Notes: a model not told the origin generated them from the letters alone. A stretch of DNA of 64,000 nucleotides from Pseudomonadota bacterium (GCA_023431345.1 JAEYWK010000237.1:1-64000), one strand, 5' to 3'. Numbered from the stretch's first letter, positions 19,086 through 28,467 are shown. Translations and numbers: made by a program.

Positions 19086-20750
19086 ATGGCGCGTTTAGTT
19101 GCGCGAACGCTCGCAATCGGGCTGCTCGGCCTCGCATCGTGCGGCCGAACACGCTCGCAGGTCGGGGTCATGGCCAACGGTGGGGCCGGTGCGGGGGCAG
19201 CGGGTGCCGTTGGCGGCGCGGCCTCCAGCGGCGGTGACGGCGCTGCTGCCGCCGGCGGCGGCCTGAGCACGCAGTCGGACGGGAATCCCATCTACACGAG
19301 GGCGGGCCGCCTGACGAGCTCGCAGTTCGAGCACGCAGCCACGGACATTCTGGGGCTGGTCGAGGGGACCGATTTGAAGAGCAACCTCCCCCGCCCAGCG
19401 CTCGTCGCAGCGGATTTTTCCAATAACGAGCGCGGGTTGTACGTGGACGCGCGGGCGTTCACCCAGCTCGAAGAAGCCGCGGAGAAGGCGGCGGAGTTGG
19501 CGACGGGGTCTGCGGAGGCGCTGGCCCGCGTTTACCCGGGCACTGACCCCGAGGGCTTCGTGCGCTCGCTGGGGCGACGCGCGTTTCGGCGACCTCTCGT
19601 CGAAGCAGAGGTCGCTCGCTATCTTGGCGTTCTCGCGCGGGGGCAGGAGCTCTATGGCGCGGGCTTCGCAGCGGGTGCGTCGCTGGTGATCCGCGCCATG
19701 CTGCAATCGCCCTCGTTCTTGTATCGCACGGAGCTCGGGCCCGCGGGTGAGCCGCTGTCGAGCTACGAGATCGCTTCCAAGCTCTCGTTCTGGCTCCTGG
19801 ACACGACTCCCAGCGACGCGCTGCTCGACGCCGCCGCGAAGGGCGAGCTCGACAGCGAACAGGGGCTGCTCAGCGCCGCGCGCGCTATGTTGGAAGACCG
19901 CGCTGCGGAAGGTGTCATGCGCACGTTCCACCGCGAGCTCTATCGACTCGATCGCTTCGACGTACTGACGAAATCAGGTGCGCCTGAGTGGAGCGAAGCG
20001 CTCGGGCTCGAAGCGAAGGAAGCGTCGCTCGCCTTCTTCGACAGGATCTACACGGGCGGCGAGGGTTTGCGTGACATCCTGCTATCGCCGCGTGGGTTCG
20101 TGGGGCCTCGTCTCGCGCCGCTTTACGGCCAAACCGCGCCGACGATGCTCGAGGACCGCGAGCTGGGGCCCGAGCGCCTCGGCTACTTCATGCAGGTGCC
20201 GCGGCTGATGTTGGACAGCCCCGGCACCCGGCCCGACCCCATTCATCGAGGTATCGACATGGCGCTCGACGTGCTCTGCCTTCAGCTGCCAGCGCCGCCT
20301 CTGGAGCTGCCGGCTATCCCTGATTTCGCTCCCGAGCAGACGAACCGCGAGCGGCTGGAGTCGTATATCGGCAGTTGCGGCGGGTCCTGCCACAGCCGGT
20401 ACCTGGATCCGCTGGGGCTGGCGTTCGAAGGCTTCGACGGTATGGGCGTCGCGCGCAGCACCGACGGAGGTCGACCCGTCGACGCGAGCGGAACCTTCCT
20501 CTTCGCGGGCGGGGAAGACTCTTTCGACGACGCGCGCGAGCTGATGCAACAGCTGGCAGACGACGAGCTGCCGTACGCTTGCTACGGCCGCAAGCTGGCG
20601 AGCTACGGGCTGCAGCGCGACATCGCCGCCGGCGACGCCGAGCTCGTGGCCGAGCTCGCGGAGGGCGCGCGCCGCGCCAGCGTGAAGGACTTGATGCTCG
20701 CGCTGGTGGCGAGCCCAGCGTTCCGGCTCCGTCACGAGGACCTGCCATGA
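19086..20750 (+). CDS. DUF1592/DUF1588-type multidomain lipoprotein with CX3CH motif
   Basis: 554 residues. The ATG at 19086 is preferred over an upstream ATG at 19029 because it begins directly with a lipoprotein signal (lipobox LASC, Cys19) and has GGAG at 19077-19080. A Gly/Ala-rich linker of about 40 residues follows. Domains in order are a DUF1587-like stretch (RLTSSQFEHAATDILG), DUF1595 (LGRRAFRRPL), DUF1592 (LQSPSFLYRTEL, YEIASKLSFWLLDTTP), DUF1588 and DUF1585. Where the paralogue at the window start has CXXCH, this one has C-G-G-S-C-H (20376-20393), a CX3CH spacing that may not take heme in the usual way. The stop overlaps the ATG of the DUF1552 gene. The biochemical role is unknown. 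Confidence 0.9.
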   Translation: MARLVARTLAIGLLGLASCGRTRSQVGVMANGGAGAGAAGAVGGAASSGGDGAAAAGGGLSTQSDGNPIYTRAGRLTSSQFEHAATDILGLVEGTDLKSNLPRPALVAADFSNNERGLYVDARAFTQLEEAAEKAAELATGSAEALARVYPGTDPEGFVRSLGRRAFRRPLVEAEVARYLGVLARGQELYGAGFAAGASLVIRAMLQSPSFLYRTELGPAGEPLSSYEIASKLSFWLLDTTPSDALLDAAAKGELDSEQGLLSAARAMLEDRAAEGVMRTFHRELYRLDRFDVLTKSGAPEWSEALGLEAKEASLAFFDRIYTGGEGLRDILLSPRGFVGPRLAPLYGQTAPTMLEDRELGPERLGYFMQVPRLMLDSPGTRPDPIHRGIDMALDVLCLQLPAPPLELPAIPDFAPEQTNRERLESYIGSCGGSCHSRYLDPLGLAFEGFDGMGVARSTDGGRPVDASGTFLFAGGEDSFDDARELMQQLADDELPYACYGRKLASYGLQRDIAAGDAELVAELAEGARRASVKDLMLALVASPAFRLRHEDLP

Positions 20751-22156
20751 GCCAACTTCGAAAGCCTGCGAATCGCCTCGGGCGCCGCTCGTTCCTGCGC
20801 GGAGCCGCGGGGGTGAGCGTCGCGCTGCCCTTCTTGGAGAGCCTGCCGGATCGCTCGGCTTGGGCCGCCGATGACGACCCTGTCTTTTCGTTGTTCATCT
20901 GCGCGGCGGGCGGGGTCGTGCCAGAGAAGTTCTTTCCGAGCGCGCGCGGGCCGCTGACCACCGCCTCGCTGGCGGCTGCCGGCAAAGCCACCAGCCGATT
21001 GTCGGCGCACGCCGACCGGCTGCTGTTCGTCTCGGGGGTCGATTACCTCGCGTCGACGAGCGAAGTGCACTCCGAAGGGTTTGCGATGTCTCTGACGGGG
21101 CGCATCCCGCGGAGCCCCGTGGAGGGCGAAGCGTGCCGCAGCCCGTGCGTCGTGGGTATGGGGCGCTCCGCGGATTGGGAGGTGTGCGCTCAAACGCAGC
21201 CGGGCACGGAGCCGCTCGTGATCTATTGGGGAGCCCGAGGCTTCTCGTCCGAGCTGCTCTCCTTTTCGGGCGAAGGGCCGCCCGTCAGAGGCATCGTCAA
21301 TCCCTACGAGGTGTATCAGAAGCTGGTCGGCCTCGTCGCTCCCGACGGTAGCTCGACTCCCGAGGGCGACGCGGCGTCTCGGCTGCTGCTCGAGAGCCGC
21401 GCCAGCATCCACGACCTGGTGCGCGACGAGCTGCGCGAGCTGCTCGCTCACCGCCGCCTCGGCTCTACGGACAAGCAGCGCCTCGAGCAGCATTTCCAAG
21501 CCATCCGCGACATAGAGATCGGCATGGGAGGCATGGCTAGCGATGCGGTCGACTACTGCACGAGCCGCGGTCTCGACGTCGACAAGCTCGACGCGCTGCT
21601 CGACGCCAAGTACTCATCGCGCCGCACCGAAGAAATGATCCAGCTGCACCTGAGCCTGGTGGCGCTGGCATTTGCCTGTAACTTCTGTCGTTCAGCCTCC
21701 CTGCAGTGGGGTGACGCCTTCGACAGCACCATTTACGACGTGCCCTCCAACGCGCGCGAATGGCCCTTCAGCCACGTCAGTCACCGCGCGGCCAGCGACG
21801 CCGTGGGTGGAAACGACGAGCTCGCCGCGCTCGCCCACGCCGAAATCGACGTCGTACGCATGACGACGCTAGCGGCGGGCCTCGATCACTTCGAAGCGCG
21901 TGGCCTCGGCGATAGATCGCTCGTGCTGTGGACGAATCAGTTCGCCGAAGGCTGGAGTCACACCGTCAGGAGCGTGCCCCACATCATTTGGGGGAGCGCT
22001 GGCGGCTACCTCAAGCAAGGTCAATACGTCGACGCCGGCGGCGTACCGAACAATCGCCTGCTGACGACGCTCGTGAGCGCCGCGATCAGCGACAAGGGGC
22101 GCACCATCGAAGACTTCGGCGACGCCGAAGGCCAGCTGAGCGTGCTGCGCGCCTGA
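20747..22156 (+). CDS. DUF1552 family Tat-exported protein (copy 2)
   Basis: 469 residues from the ATG at 20747 (ATGA overlap). The twin-arginine signal GRRSFLRGAAGVSVALPF is at about residues 12-29, followed by a probable cleavage at AWA. The HVSHRAASDAVGG stretch corresponds to the family's His-rich motif. LGDRSLVLWTNQFAEGWSH aligns with the LLDNSLVMFASDMHHGDH region of copy 1, so this is a diverged paralogue. It ends with a normal C-terminus. Together with the gene before it, it repeats the pair at the start of the window; the two pairs bracket GH74 copy 1 and the coupled membrane operon. Confidence 0.9.
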   Translation: MSQLRKPANRLGRRSFLRGAAGVSVALPFLESLPDRSAWAADDDPVFSLFICAAGGVVPEKFFPSARGPLTTASLAAAGKATSRLSAHADRLLFVSGVDYLASTSEVHSEGFAMSLTGRIPRSPVEGEACRSPCVVGMGRSADWEVCAQTQPGTEPLVIYWGARGFSSELLSFSGEGPPVRGIVNPYEVYQKLVGLVAPDGSSTPEGDAASRLLLESRASIHDLVRDELRELLAHRRLGSTDKQRLEQHFQAIRDIEIGMGGMASDAVDYCTSRGLDVDKLDALLDAKYSSRRTEEMIQLHLSLVALAFACNFCRSASLQWGDAFDSTIYDVPSNAREWPFSHVSHRAASDAVGGNDELAALAHAEIDVVRMTTLAAGLDHFEARGLGDRSLVLWTNQFAEGWSHTVRSVPHIIWGSAGGYLKQGQYVDAGGVPNNRLLTTLVSAAISDKGRTIEDFGDAEGQLSVLRA

Positions 22157-22207
22157 TCGAGGCCGTTTCGCGGTCGCGGGCGCGGCTCGGTGTGATAGAC
22201 GGCGGCT

Positions 22208-22663
22208 ATGGCGGCTCCGCCCCGCGACATCGACGACTACCTCGCGAACGTCAGCCCGCAACAGCGCGCGGGGCTTCAGAAGCTACGCCGGCAGATCCAC
22301 GCGCTCGTGCGCGGCGCGGAGGAGTGCATCAGCTACTCGATGCCGGCATTCCGCGAGCCCGGCGGCCACGTGTTCGCTGGCTTCTTGGCGACGAACAAGG
22401 GCTGCTCGTACTTTCCGTTCAGCGGAACGACGCTCGACGACATGGCCGCGGACTTGGCCGGCTACAGCCGCACGAAGTCAGGCCTTCACTTCGATCCGGA
22501 GCGCGGCTTGCCGCAAGCCTTGCTCCGCAAGCTCATCGCCGCGCGCCGCGCCGAAATCGCGGACAAGCCCGCGAAGAAGCAGCCGAAGCCCGCGAAGAAG
22601 CAGCCGAAGCCCGCGAAGAAGGGCTCGCGCGCCGTCAAAGGCTCGCGCAAGGCTGCCAAGTAG
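22208..22663 (+). CDS. DUF1801 (YdhG-like) protein with Lys/Pro/Ala repeat tail
   Basis: 151 residues. Residues 8-115 fit DUF1801 (PF08818): IDDYLANVSPQQRAGLQKLR, EECISYSMPAFR, and SGTTLDDMAADLAGYSRTKSG. These are small alpha/beta cytoplasmic proteins of unsettled function. The last 36 residues are a basic low-complexity tail made of KPAKKQP units, encoded by a 21-base tandem repeat (22565-22621). The tail resembles histone-H1-like or nucleic-acid-binding tails. It stands 51 bases after the DUF1552 gene and seems functionally unrelated to the sugar genes. Confidence 0.85.
   Translation: MAAPPRDIDDYLANVSPQQRAGLQKLRRQIHALVRGAEECISYSMPAFREPGGHVFAGFLATNKGCSYFPFSGTTLDDMAADLAGYSRTKSGLHFDPERGLPQALLRKLIAARRAEIADKPAKKQPKPAKKQPKPAKKGSRAVKGSRKAAK
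22565..22621 (+). repeat. 21-base tandem repeat, 2 full copies plus 15 bases
   Basis: Identical 21-base units begin at 22565 and 22586, with a 15-base partial third from 22607. In frame they encode KPAKKQP, KPAKKQP, KPAKK. The identity at the DNA level suggests recent slippage expansion. Confidence 0.9.
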
Positions 22664-22826
22664 GAGTCGTTCCAGGCGCGTTCGGCTGTAGTATGTCGGT
22701 TGGCGCTCCGTGGGCGTGAGTGGTCGCTCCTGAGCGCATCGCAGATCTGTACACGGAAATGATAACGATCGAGCCGATCTTTGCGCGCCTGTGCTCGGCG
22801 AGCGCAGCTTAAACTGCGGCGCCAAA
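22664..22826. promoter_or_regulatory. Upstream region of the GH44 gene
   Basis: 163 bases with no convincing gene. They contain the palindrome CAGATCTG (22742-22749) and an inverted repeat GATCG-AGC-CGATC (22767-22779), both plausible regulator sites for the GH44 gene. The string CGGCGCCAAAATGG (22817-22830) that spans the start codon recurs with one change at 41442-41455 upstream of the M64 protease gene. No consensus -35/-10 pair was found. Confidence 0.4.
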
Positions 22827-25517
22827 ATGGTCGCCGCACACTCTCGGGTTGCTCGTCGCGTGCTCCTTCCGCTGAGCGCGCTCTCCTCTTGCGCGTGGTT
22901 GCTCACGGCCTGCTTGAAGCCAGGCGAGGCGCCTCCCGCTGCGACCGAGCAAGCGGCTTCGCCGGCAGCCAGCGCGGCTTCGGGGGCTGCGTCAGCCACG
23001 AGCTACTACGCGCCCACTTGGGGCGACGCCTCGGGCAACGACGGGAAAGGTGGCGTGAAGCTGTCGCTCAGCCCTGAGAAGCGCCTGCCGCTCTTGCAGA
23101 GCGACTTCGACAAGAAGCTGCGCGGTGACGCGGTGACGAGCGGCAACAAGCCCGAGTGGCAGCTGTTCCACGGCGCGGGAGCCGACAGCCTCGCGCTCGA
23201 CTTCACGTGGGTCACGAAGCCCGACGACAAATTCTACTCGAACACCTGGGCCGGCGGCGGCGTCGCGTTCAACCCGTCGTGGTCGGCCGTCGACGTCTCC
23301 GACGCGCGCTACCTCGTTTTGTGGGTGAAAACCAGCTCTCCCGGCGTGGAGGTCGCGGTGCGCTTGCACTCCGTATCGAAAGCGAAGGGCAAAGAAGACA
23401 CGGGCGGCGTGTCGCTGAGCGAGCTCGCGCCGGGCGGCCGTCTCGACCGAACGTGGCGCCGCATCGTCATCCCGCTGAGCGCTTTCCCCGAGGTCGATCA
23501 GGTCGACTTGAAGGGGCTGCAGCAGGTCGCGTTCGACGTTAAGGGCGGCTACCCCGAAAACCAGCCGGTGCAGGTGCTGATCGACAACGTCTACGTGACG
23601 AGCCTCGAGATGGTGACGCCCGTGACGAACGCCGGCTACCTGGCGCAGGCCGATGGTGTCAGCTTGCATTGGGACAAAGACGCAGCCGAGAAGGTGCAAA
23701 GCTTCGCGATCGGCGTGAACGGCGAGACGGTGCTCAAAGTCGACGCCCAGGCGCGCAGCGTGCTCGTCCCAAGGGCCAAGCTCGGCACGAACAAGCTGGC
23801 GAGCGTCACCATCACCACCGTCGGCGCCTCCGAGAGCTCGGAGCCCGCGCGCCTGTCGGTGCCGCTCGCGGTCAAGGCGAAAGCGGCCGTGAAGGTGAGC
23901 TTCAACCCGGCGCGCCACGCCATTTCGCCGTATATTTTCGGGACGAACTGGGGCCCGGCGTCGTCGGTCGCCGACTTGGGCGTCACGGTGCGGCGCTGGG
24001 GCGGCAACCGCACCACCAAGTACAACTGGAAGGACGACGTCGACAGCGCGGGCTCCGACTGGTTCTTCCTCAACGGCTACGCCAAGCCCCCGGGCACGCC
24101 CGAAGCACAGAAAGACTACTCGGCCTTCATCAAGGAGACGCTCGCGGGCGGCGCCGAGGTCAACTTCGCGATCCCCATCAGCGACTGGATCGCGAAGCGA
24201 CATCCCGACGACAAGGGGCGCTACTGCAGCTACCCGACCAGCCTCTACCCCCAGCAAGAGAAGACGGACGGTCAGGGCTGCGGCAACGGCCGAAAGCCGA
24301 ACGGCGACTTCATCTGGGACAACGATCCGAACCTGGGCATGACCAAGAATACGCCCGAGCTCCAGCGTGAGTTCGTGCAGGCGGTGGTCAAGCAGTTCGG
24401 CCCGGCAGCGAAGGGTGGCGTCGAGTTCTACAGCATGGACAACGAGCCCGGCCTGTGGATGCACACCCACCGTGACGCCTTGCCGCGCGGCATCAGCGCC
24501 GAGCAGCTCGCGGAGCTGAACATCCGCTACGCGGGCGCGGTGAAGAGCGCCGATCCGACGGCAAAAATCATCGGTTTCGGGGCGTGGGGCGTGCTCGAGC
24601 TGGCAGGCTCGAACGTCGACCACTTGCCCGGCGGCGCTGACCCGCACAAGCGCCAAGGCGAGCAGGGTAGGCCCGAAGATCGCTACCGCGAGCGCAAGAA
24701 GCACGGCGGCGACTCACAGCTCGTGTACCTGCTCAAGCGCTTCAAGCAAGCCGAGATCGAGCAGAAGAAGCGCCTCGTCGACGTGGTCGACATCCACTGG
24801 TACCCCGAGCTCTACGGTAAGACCTCGAAGGGCGAGAAGAAGCGCGTCATCGACGACGTGCCGTACGACGCCGCGTTCGCCAAGCTACAGTGGGAAGCGC
24901 TGCGCGAGTGGTACGATGCGAGCTTCGAGCCCAGCGCCGAGCTCGAGTCGTGGACGCACGGCGACCTCGCCGAGAAGCTTTGGACGCCGCACCACCCGGT
25001 GATCCCCGCGCTGAAAAAGCTGATCGAAGCCAACTACCCCGGCACCAAGCTCGCCATCAACGAGTACGACACCGGCAGCCCCGAGCACTACCACGGCGCG
25101 CTGATCCGCGCGGCCGCGCTCGGCATCTTCATGCAAGAAGACCTGTACATGGCGCAAAACTGGCATCAGACCGACGCCAAAAAGTTCACGTATTTCGCGC
25201 AAAAGCTGTACGGCAACTTCGACGACAAGGGCTCGCGTGTCCGCGGCAAGTTCGTGCCCAGCAAATCGACGAGCGAAGACCTGCTCAGCTACGCGGCGCA
25301 AGACGGCGCGCGCTTCATGGTCGTGCTGATCAACAAGAACCCGAGCCAAGCGTTTGCGGCTACGCTCGAGCTACCCGTCGCCGCGACCGACTACCGCTCG
25401 TACACGCTCGTCGAGAGCGCGGGCCTGCGCTTGGTCGAGTCGCGCGGCAAGGCCGCCGCCAAGAGCGCCACCGTTACGGTTCCCGCCTACTCCGCGGTGC
25501 TCGTCACGACGGGCTGA
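22827..25517 (+). CDS. GH44 endoglucanase/xyloglucanase lipoprotein with N-terminal binding-like domain
   Basis: 896 residues from the ATG at 22827; a GTG at 22791 is the alternative. The signal ends in lipobox LTAC (Cys29). Residues about 50-260 form a jelly-roll-like domain closing with VQVLIDNVYVTS, related in pattern to the stand-alone lipoproteins of this region. The catalytic part begins near 365 (HAISPYIFGTNWGP, VTVRRWGGNRTTKYNW). The acid/base Glu of GH44 is in SMDNEPGLW (about Glu540) and the nucleophile in LAINEYDTGSPEHYHG (about Glu746). A C-terminal beta-domain follows. GH44 enzymes cleave beta-1,4-glucans, often including xyloglucan. Its own regulatory gap lies upstream, and it converges on the Ser/Thr kinase at 25560. 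Confidence 0.93.
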   Translation: MVAAHSRVARRVLLPLSALSSCAWLLTACLKPGEAPPAATEQAASPAASAASGAASATSYYAPTWGDASGNDGKGGVKLSLSPEKRLPLLQSDFDKKLRGDAVTSGNKPEWQLFHGAGADSLALDFTWVTKPDDKFYSNTWAGGGVAFNPSWSAVDVSDARYLVLWVKTSSPGVEVAVRLHSVSKAKGKEDTGGVSLSELAPGGRLDRTWRRIVIPLSAFPEVDQVDLKGLQQVAFDVKGGYPENQPVQVLIDNVYVTSLEMVTPVTNAGYLAQADGVSLHWDKDAAEKVQSFAIGVNGETVLKVDAQARSVLVPRAKLGTNKLASVTITTVGASESSEPARLSVPLAVKAKAAVKVSFNPARHAISPYIFGTNWGPASSVADLGVTVRRWGGNRTTKYNWKDDVDSAGSDWFFLNGYAKPPGTPEAQKDYSAFIKETLAGGAEVNFAIPISDWIAKRHPDDKGRYCSYPTSLYPQQEKTDGQGCGNGRKPNGDFIWDNDPNLGMTKNTPELQREFVQAVVKQFGPAAKGGVEFYSMDNEPGLWMHTHRDALPRGISAEQLAELNIRYAGAVKSADPTAKIIGFGAWGVLELAGSNVDHLPGGADPHKRQGEQGRPEDRYRERKKHGGDSQLVYLLKRFKQAEIEQKKRLVDVVDIHWYPELYGKTSKGEKKRVIDDVPYDAAFAKLQWEALREWYDASFEPSAELESWTHGDLAEKLWTPHHPVIPALKKLIEANYPGTKLAINEYDTGSPEHYHGALIRAAALGIFMQEDLYMAQNWHQTDAKKFTYFAQKLYGNFDDKGSRVRGKFVPSKSTSEDLLSYAAQDGARFMVVLINKNPSQAFAATLELPVAATDYRSYTLVESAGLRLVESRGKAAAKSATVTVPAYSAVLVTTG

Positions 25518-25531
25518 GCGCTGCCCACGGT

Positions 25532-25558
25532 CTCATCCGCCGTACGACGACGGAGGAG
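25532..25558. terminator. Bidirectional hairpin between convergent GH44 and kinase genes
   Basis: Arms CTC-TCCG-CGT and ACG-CGGA-GAG pair around a 3-base loop with two single mismatches, giving a stem of 10 pairs. It lies exactly between the two converging stop codons. There is no T tract, so it is a probable rather than a certain terminator. Confidence 0.5.
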
Positions 25559-25559
25559 C

Positions 25560-27629
25560 TCAGACGCGGCGCGCGCGCGTGACCAGGAGCCGTCGTCGCG
25601 ACAGACCCCACAGCGAAAGCCCGAGCAGCGCGAGCGTGAAGGGCACCCCCGCGGGGATGGCCAGCTTGCTCGCGAGCGCGCTCGCGAGCGGCGTCTCGTC
25701 TCGTGGTGACGAGACGGCCACGATGTAGCCAGACTCGTCGGCAGACGCGAACACGGCGGACCAGGAGCCTTCGAATCCCGGGATGGGATCGTGGTAGTCG
25801 TCGACGCGCAGCGGAGCCGCGTAGCGGAGACGCTCGGCGGGGCGGCTATCGGGGGCGAAGGAGAGCCCGAGCGCGTCGCGGATCACGGCTGGGTTGGGCC
25901 GCAGCAGCTTGAACTGTTGGCCCTTGGCGAGGCCGGGGTGAACGATGAACGAGAGATCACTGGGCGGCGCGAGGTGCGCCGAGGAGCGATCGCGGTCGCG
26001 AGGGCCGAGCACGGCGGCGACGCGGCCGTTGCGATCGCCCGAGACGCGCACCGCGCCGAGCACACGATCGGTGGTTACCGACGCGGCGAGCACCCCGAGC
26101 CAGGTGGACCCGCGGCAGATCGGCGTCGAGATGGCGAACTCGAAATGACCGTCGCTCTCCGAGAGATGCGCGCGCGCCACGAAGGCGTGGGACTGCTCCG
26201 ACGCGACGCTCGCAGCGTCGCGCTCGACGCACGCTTCACGAGCGGCCGCCCGCGCGCCACGGAAGTAGTCGCGGAAGCTGAAGCTGCGCGCCATGTACTC
26301 GGCAGACTTTCGAGACGAGCGCGCGCTCTGCGAGCCATCCGGCCTCATCACGAACATCGATTCGAAGGGCGCCAGGCGAGCGACCAGCACGGGGGAGGGG
26401 GTGCCCTCGCTGGTGCTGTCGAACAGCGCGACGACGGCAGGGTCGCGCGCGAGCTGGCTGATGCGCTCCTTGTACGCGCGCAGCTGCAGGTTCACGGCCA
26501 CGGCTTGCATGCCGGCGATGGCGGCGTTGGCCTGTTGCTCGCGCTCGACGGCTCGCGCACGGCCCGAAGCGAGCGAATGCGCGCTCACGCCGATCACCGT
26601 GGTGAGGGCGAGCAGCCAAGCCGTAAAGGCGACGAGCAGCGGGCGGCGCCGTAGCCAGCTGCTGACGCGCGCCCCTGCAGGAATGGGCGGCGCCTCTTCG
26701 GGGGGCTTCTTGCTCAGCGCGCGGCGCAAGTCCTGAGCGAAGCCGGCGGCAGAGCGGTAGCGGCGTGCGGGGTCCCTCTCGAGCGCGTTGAGCACGACGG
26801 TCTCGAGGAAGCGATCGAGCTCGGGGACGAAGCGGCGCGGCGGGGCAGGTTCCTCGTCGCGGAGGCGCGCGACGATCTGCGCGTCGGAGCCGGCGAAGGG
26901 CGGGCGACCCGTGAAAAGCTCGTACAAGATCGCGCCGAGCGCGTAGACGTCGCTGGCCGCCGTGAGCTCACGCCGGGCGGTCGGGTACAGCTGCTCGGGC
27001 GCCATGTAGGCAGGGCAACCCACGGGGCGGCTCAAAGCCCAGCGATCCCCTTGCGCGAGCTTGGCGATGCCGAAGTCGGAGAGACGCGGCAGACCATCGG
27101 CCCCGAAGAGGATGTTTTCGGGCTTCAGATCGCGGTGCAAGATGGGAGCGCGCTCGGGGCGGGCGGGATCGCGGTGCAAGTACTCGACCGCCTCGGCGAT
27201 GCCGATCATCAGCTCGGCGGCGCGCTGCGGTGAGCCCCGGTAGTCCGCGAGGCGGCTCCGCAGCGTGCCGCCTGGCATGTACTCCATGACGAAGTACGGC
27301 GTTCCGTCGTGCTCGCCGGTGTCCAGCACCTGCACGACGAAGCGCGGATCCAGCTTGGCCGAGACCGTAGGCTCGCGCCGAAAGTGAGCGAGCGTCAGCT
27401 CGTCGGCGAGCTCCGCGCGCAGGACCTTCAGCGCCACCGTGGTGGTCGCGTCATCGCGCTGGGCTCGATAGACGCGCCCGAAGCCGCCTTCGCCCAGCGG
27501 CTCGAGCAGCCGGTAGGGGCCGAGCCGGGTGGGCACCGAAGGCGGAGCGGTGAGATCGTACAAGCAGCGCGGACAAAGCCCCTCCGGTGCGTCGGCCGGA
27601 ATCGTGTGGCCTTCGCTGCAGCGGAGCAT
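25560..27629 (-). CDS. Transmembrane Ser/Thr protein kinase with Cache-like sensor domain
   Basis: 689 residues. A short Cys-containing N-terminal motif (C4, H8, C19, C22) suggests a small zinc finger before the kinase. Kinase motifs: GEGGFGRVY (47-54), Lys68 in VALK, HRDLKPEN (165-172), DFG (185-187), and an APE-like YMAPEQL. A membrane helix lies at about 330-350, then a roughly 300-residue extracytoplasmic region with Cache features (SFRDYFRGA, then STPICRGSTWLGVLAASVT), and a final helix near 660-680. It starts 4 bases after the stop of the ECF sigma gene, so the two form an operon. Cache domains sense small organic ligands outside the membrane. Sensing of sugars or oligosaccharides for this locus is inference. 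Confidence 0.93.
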   Translation of the reverse strand: MLRCSEGHTIPADAPEGLCPRCLYDLTAPPSVPTRLGPYRLLEPLGEGGFGRVYRAQRDDATTTVALKVLRAELADELTLAHFRREPTVSAKLDPRFVVQVLDTGEHDGTPYFVMEYMPGGTLRSRLADYRGSPQRAAELMIGIAEAVEYLHRDPARPERAPILHRDLKPENILFGADGLPRLSDFGIAKLAQGDRWALSRPVGCPAYMAPEQLYPTARRELTAASDVYALGAILYELFTGRPPFAGSDAQIVARLRDEEPAPPRRFVPELDRFLETVVLNALERDPARRYRSAAGFAQDLRRALSKKPPEEAPPIPAGARVSSWLRRRPLLVAFTAWLLALTTVIGVSAHSLASGRARAVEREQQANAAIAGMQAVAVNLQLRAYKERISQLARDPAVVALFDSTSEGTPSPVLVARLAPFESMFVMRPDGSQSARSSRKSAEYMARSFSFRDYFRGARAAAREACVERDAASVASEQSHAFVARAHLSESDGHFEFAISTPICRGSTWLGVLAASVTTDRVLGAVRVSGDRNGRVAAVLGPRDRDRSSAHLAPPSDLSFIVHPGLAKGQQFKLLRPNPAVIRDALGLSFAPDSRPAERLRYAAPLRVDDYHDPIPGFEGSWSAVFASADESGYIVAVSSPRDETPLASALASKLAIPAGVPFTLALLGLSLWGLSRRRLLVTRARRV

Positions 27630-27633
27630 CGAC

Positions 27634-28467
27634 TTACCCTTTTGGGTGAGGGGGGGCTGGCAGCTCCAGCGCCTGGCACAGCGCGCGGCGCGCCAGCACG
27701 ACCTCGGCGTCGCTCTCGACGTTTTGACGCAGCCGCTGGTTGAGCAAGTCCGCGAAGCGCATGCGCAGGCGCCGCACCGCTTGTTTTACGGCGTCGGCGC
27801 TGGCGCCGAGCTGGGCCGCGCAAGCGGTGTAGTCGGCCAGCTCCGCGTTCGGACCCGGCAAGAAGACCTTGAGCGCGTCGAAGCGGGCCGCCCCGTCCAC
27901 GCCCGCCGTGGCGGCGTGGGCGCAGTACTCGTGGCGCAGTCGTTCGAGCACCTCGGTCAGGAGCGCGAGGGCGCGCGCGCGTTCGAGCTGGCGCTCTTGG
28001 TCGTGCCCGCTCGCGAGCAGGACCGGCTCGTTCGGGGCGTCGCTCGGTTCGGCTCCGGACCAGGAATCGACCAGGCGCACGTCGCGGCGCTGAGCGCGCT
28101 CGAACTTCCAGCGATTGGCGAGGAAGTGCCGTAGCGCGGTGAACAGCCAGCCCCGGAAGCGTTGCCCCGACCTCTGCTGAACGAGCCTCAGGTCATGCGC
28201 CTCGACCATGCGGTCGACGATGAAATCGTGAGCCAACACCGTGGCCGCTTCACGGCCGCGACGTCGGGCGATGAACGCAAACACGGGCCGGTAGTAGATT
28301 CGGTACAGAGCGTCGAGCGCGCGTCGCGCTCGCTCGCCTTCGGTAGCGGCGGCCAGCACGACGCTCCAGCGCGTCGTGCGGCAGCTCGTCGACCAGGCAC
28401 TTTCGGTCACGAGCCAGGGCGCTCGCCGGCTCGCCATGTCCGTATCGTGGAGGAGGCCTGCTTCCAT
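27634..28467 (-). CDS. ECF-type RNA polymerase sigma factor
   Basis: 277 residues from the ATG at 28467, chosen because AGGGAG lies 4-5 bases upstream; an ATG at 28437 and a start at 28524 are alternatives. Region 2 reads ARRALDALYRIYYRPVFAFIARRRGREAATVLAHD-like sequence, followed by FRGWLFTALRHFLANRW. Region 4 is in the C-terminal third (LGASADAVKQAVRRLRMRFADLL). This is the sigma class that sits directly upstream of Ser/Thr kinase genes in myxobacteria and planctomycetes, where the kinase controls the sigma factor. No anti-sigma gene is present, which fits control by the kinase at 25560-27629. Its location inside the polysaccharide region makes it the leading candidate regulator. Confidence 0.88.
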   Translation of the reverse strand: MEAGLLHDTDMASRRAPWLVTESAWSTSCRTTRWSVVLAAATEGERARRALDALYRIYYRPVFAFIARRRGREAATVLAHDFIVDRMVEAHDLRLVQQRSGQRFRGWLFTALRHFLANRWKFERAQRRDVRLVDSWSGAEPSDAPNEPVLLASGHDQERQLERARALALLTEVLERLRHEYCAHAATAGVDGAARFDALKVFLPGPNAELADYTACAAQLGASADAVKQAVRRLRMRFADLLNQRLRQNVESDAEVVLARRALCQALELPAPPHPKG

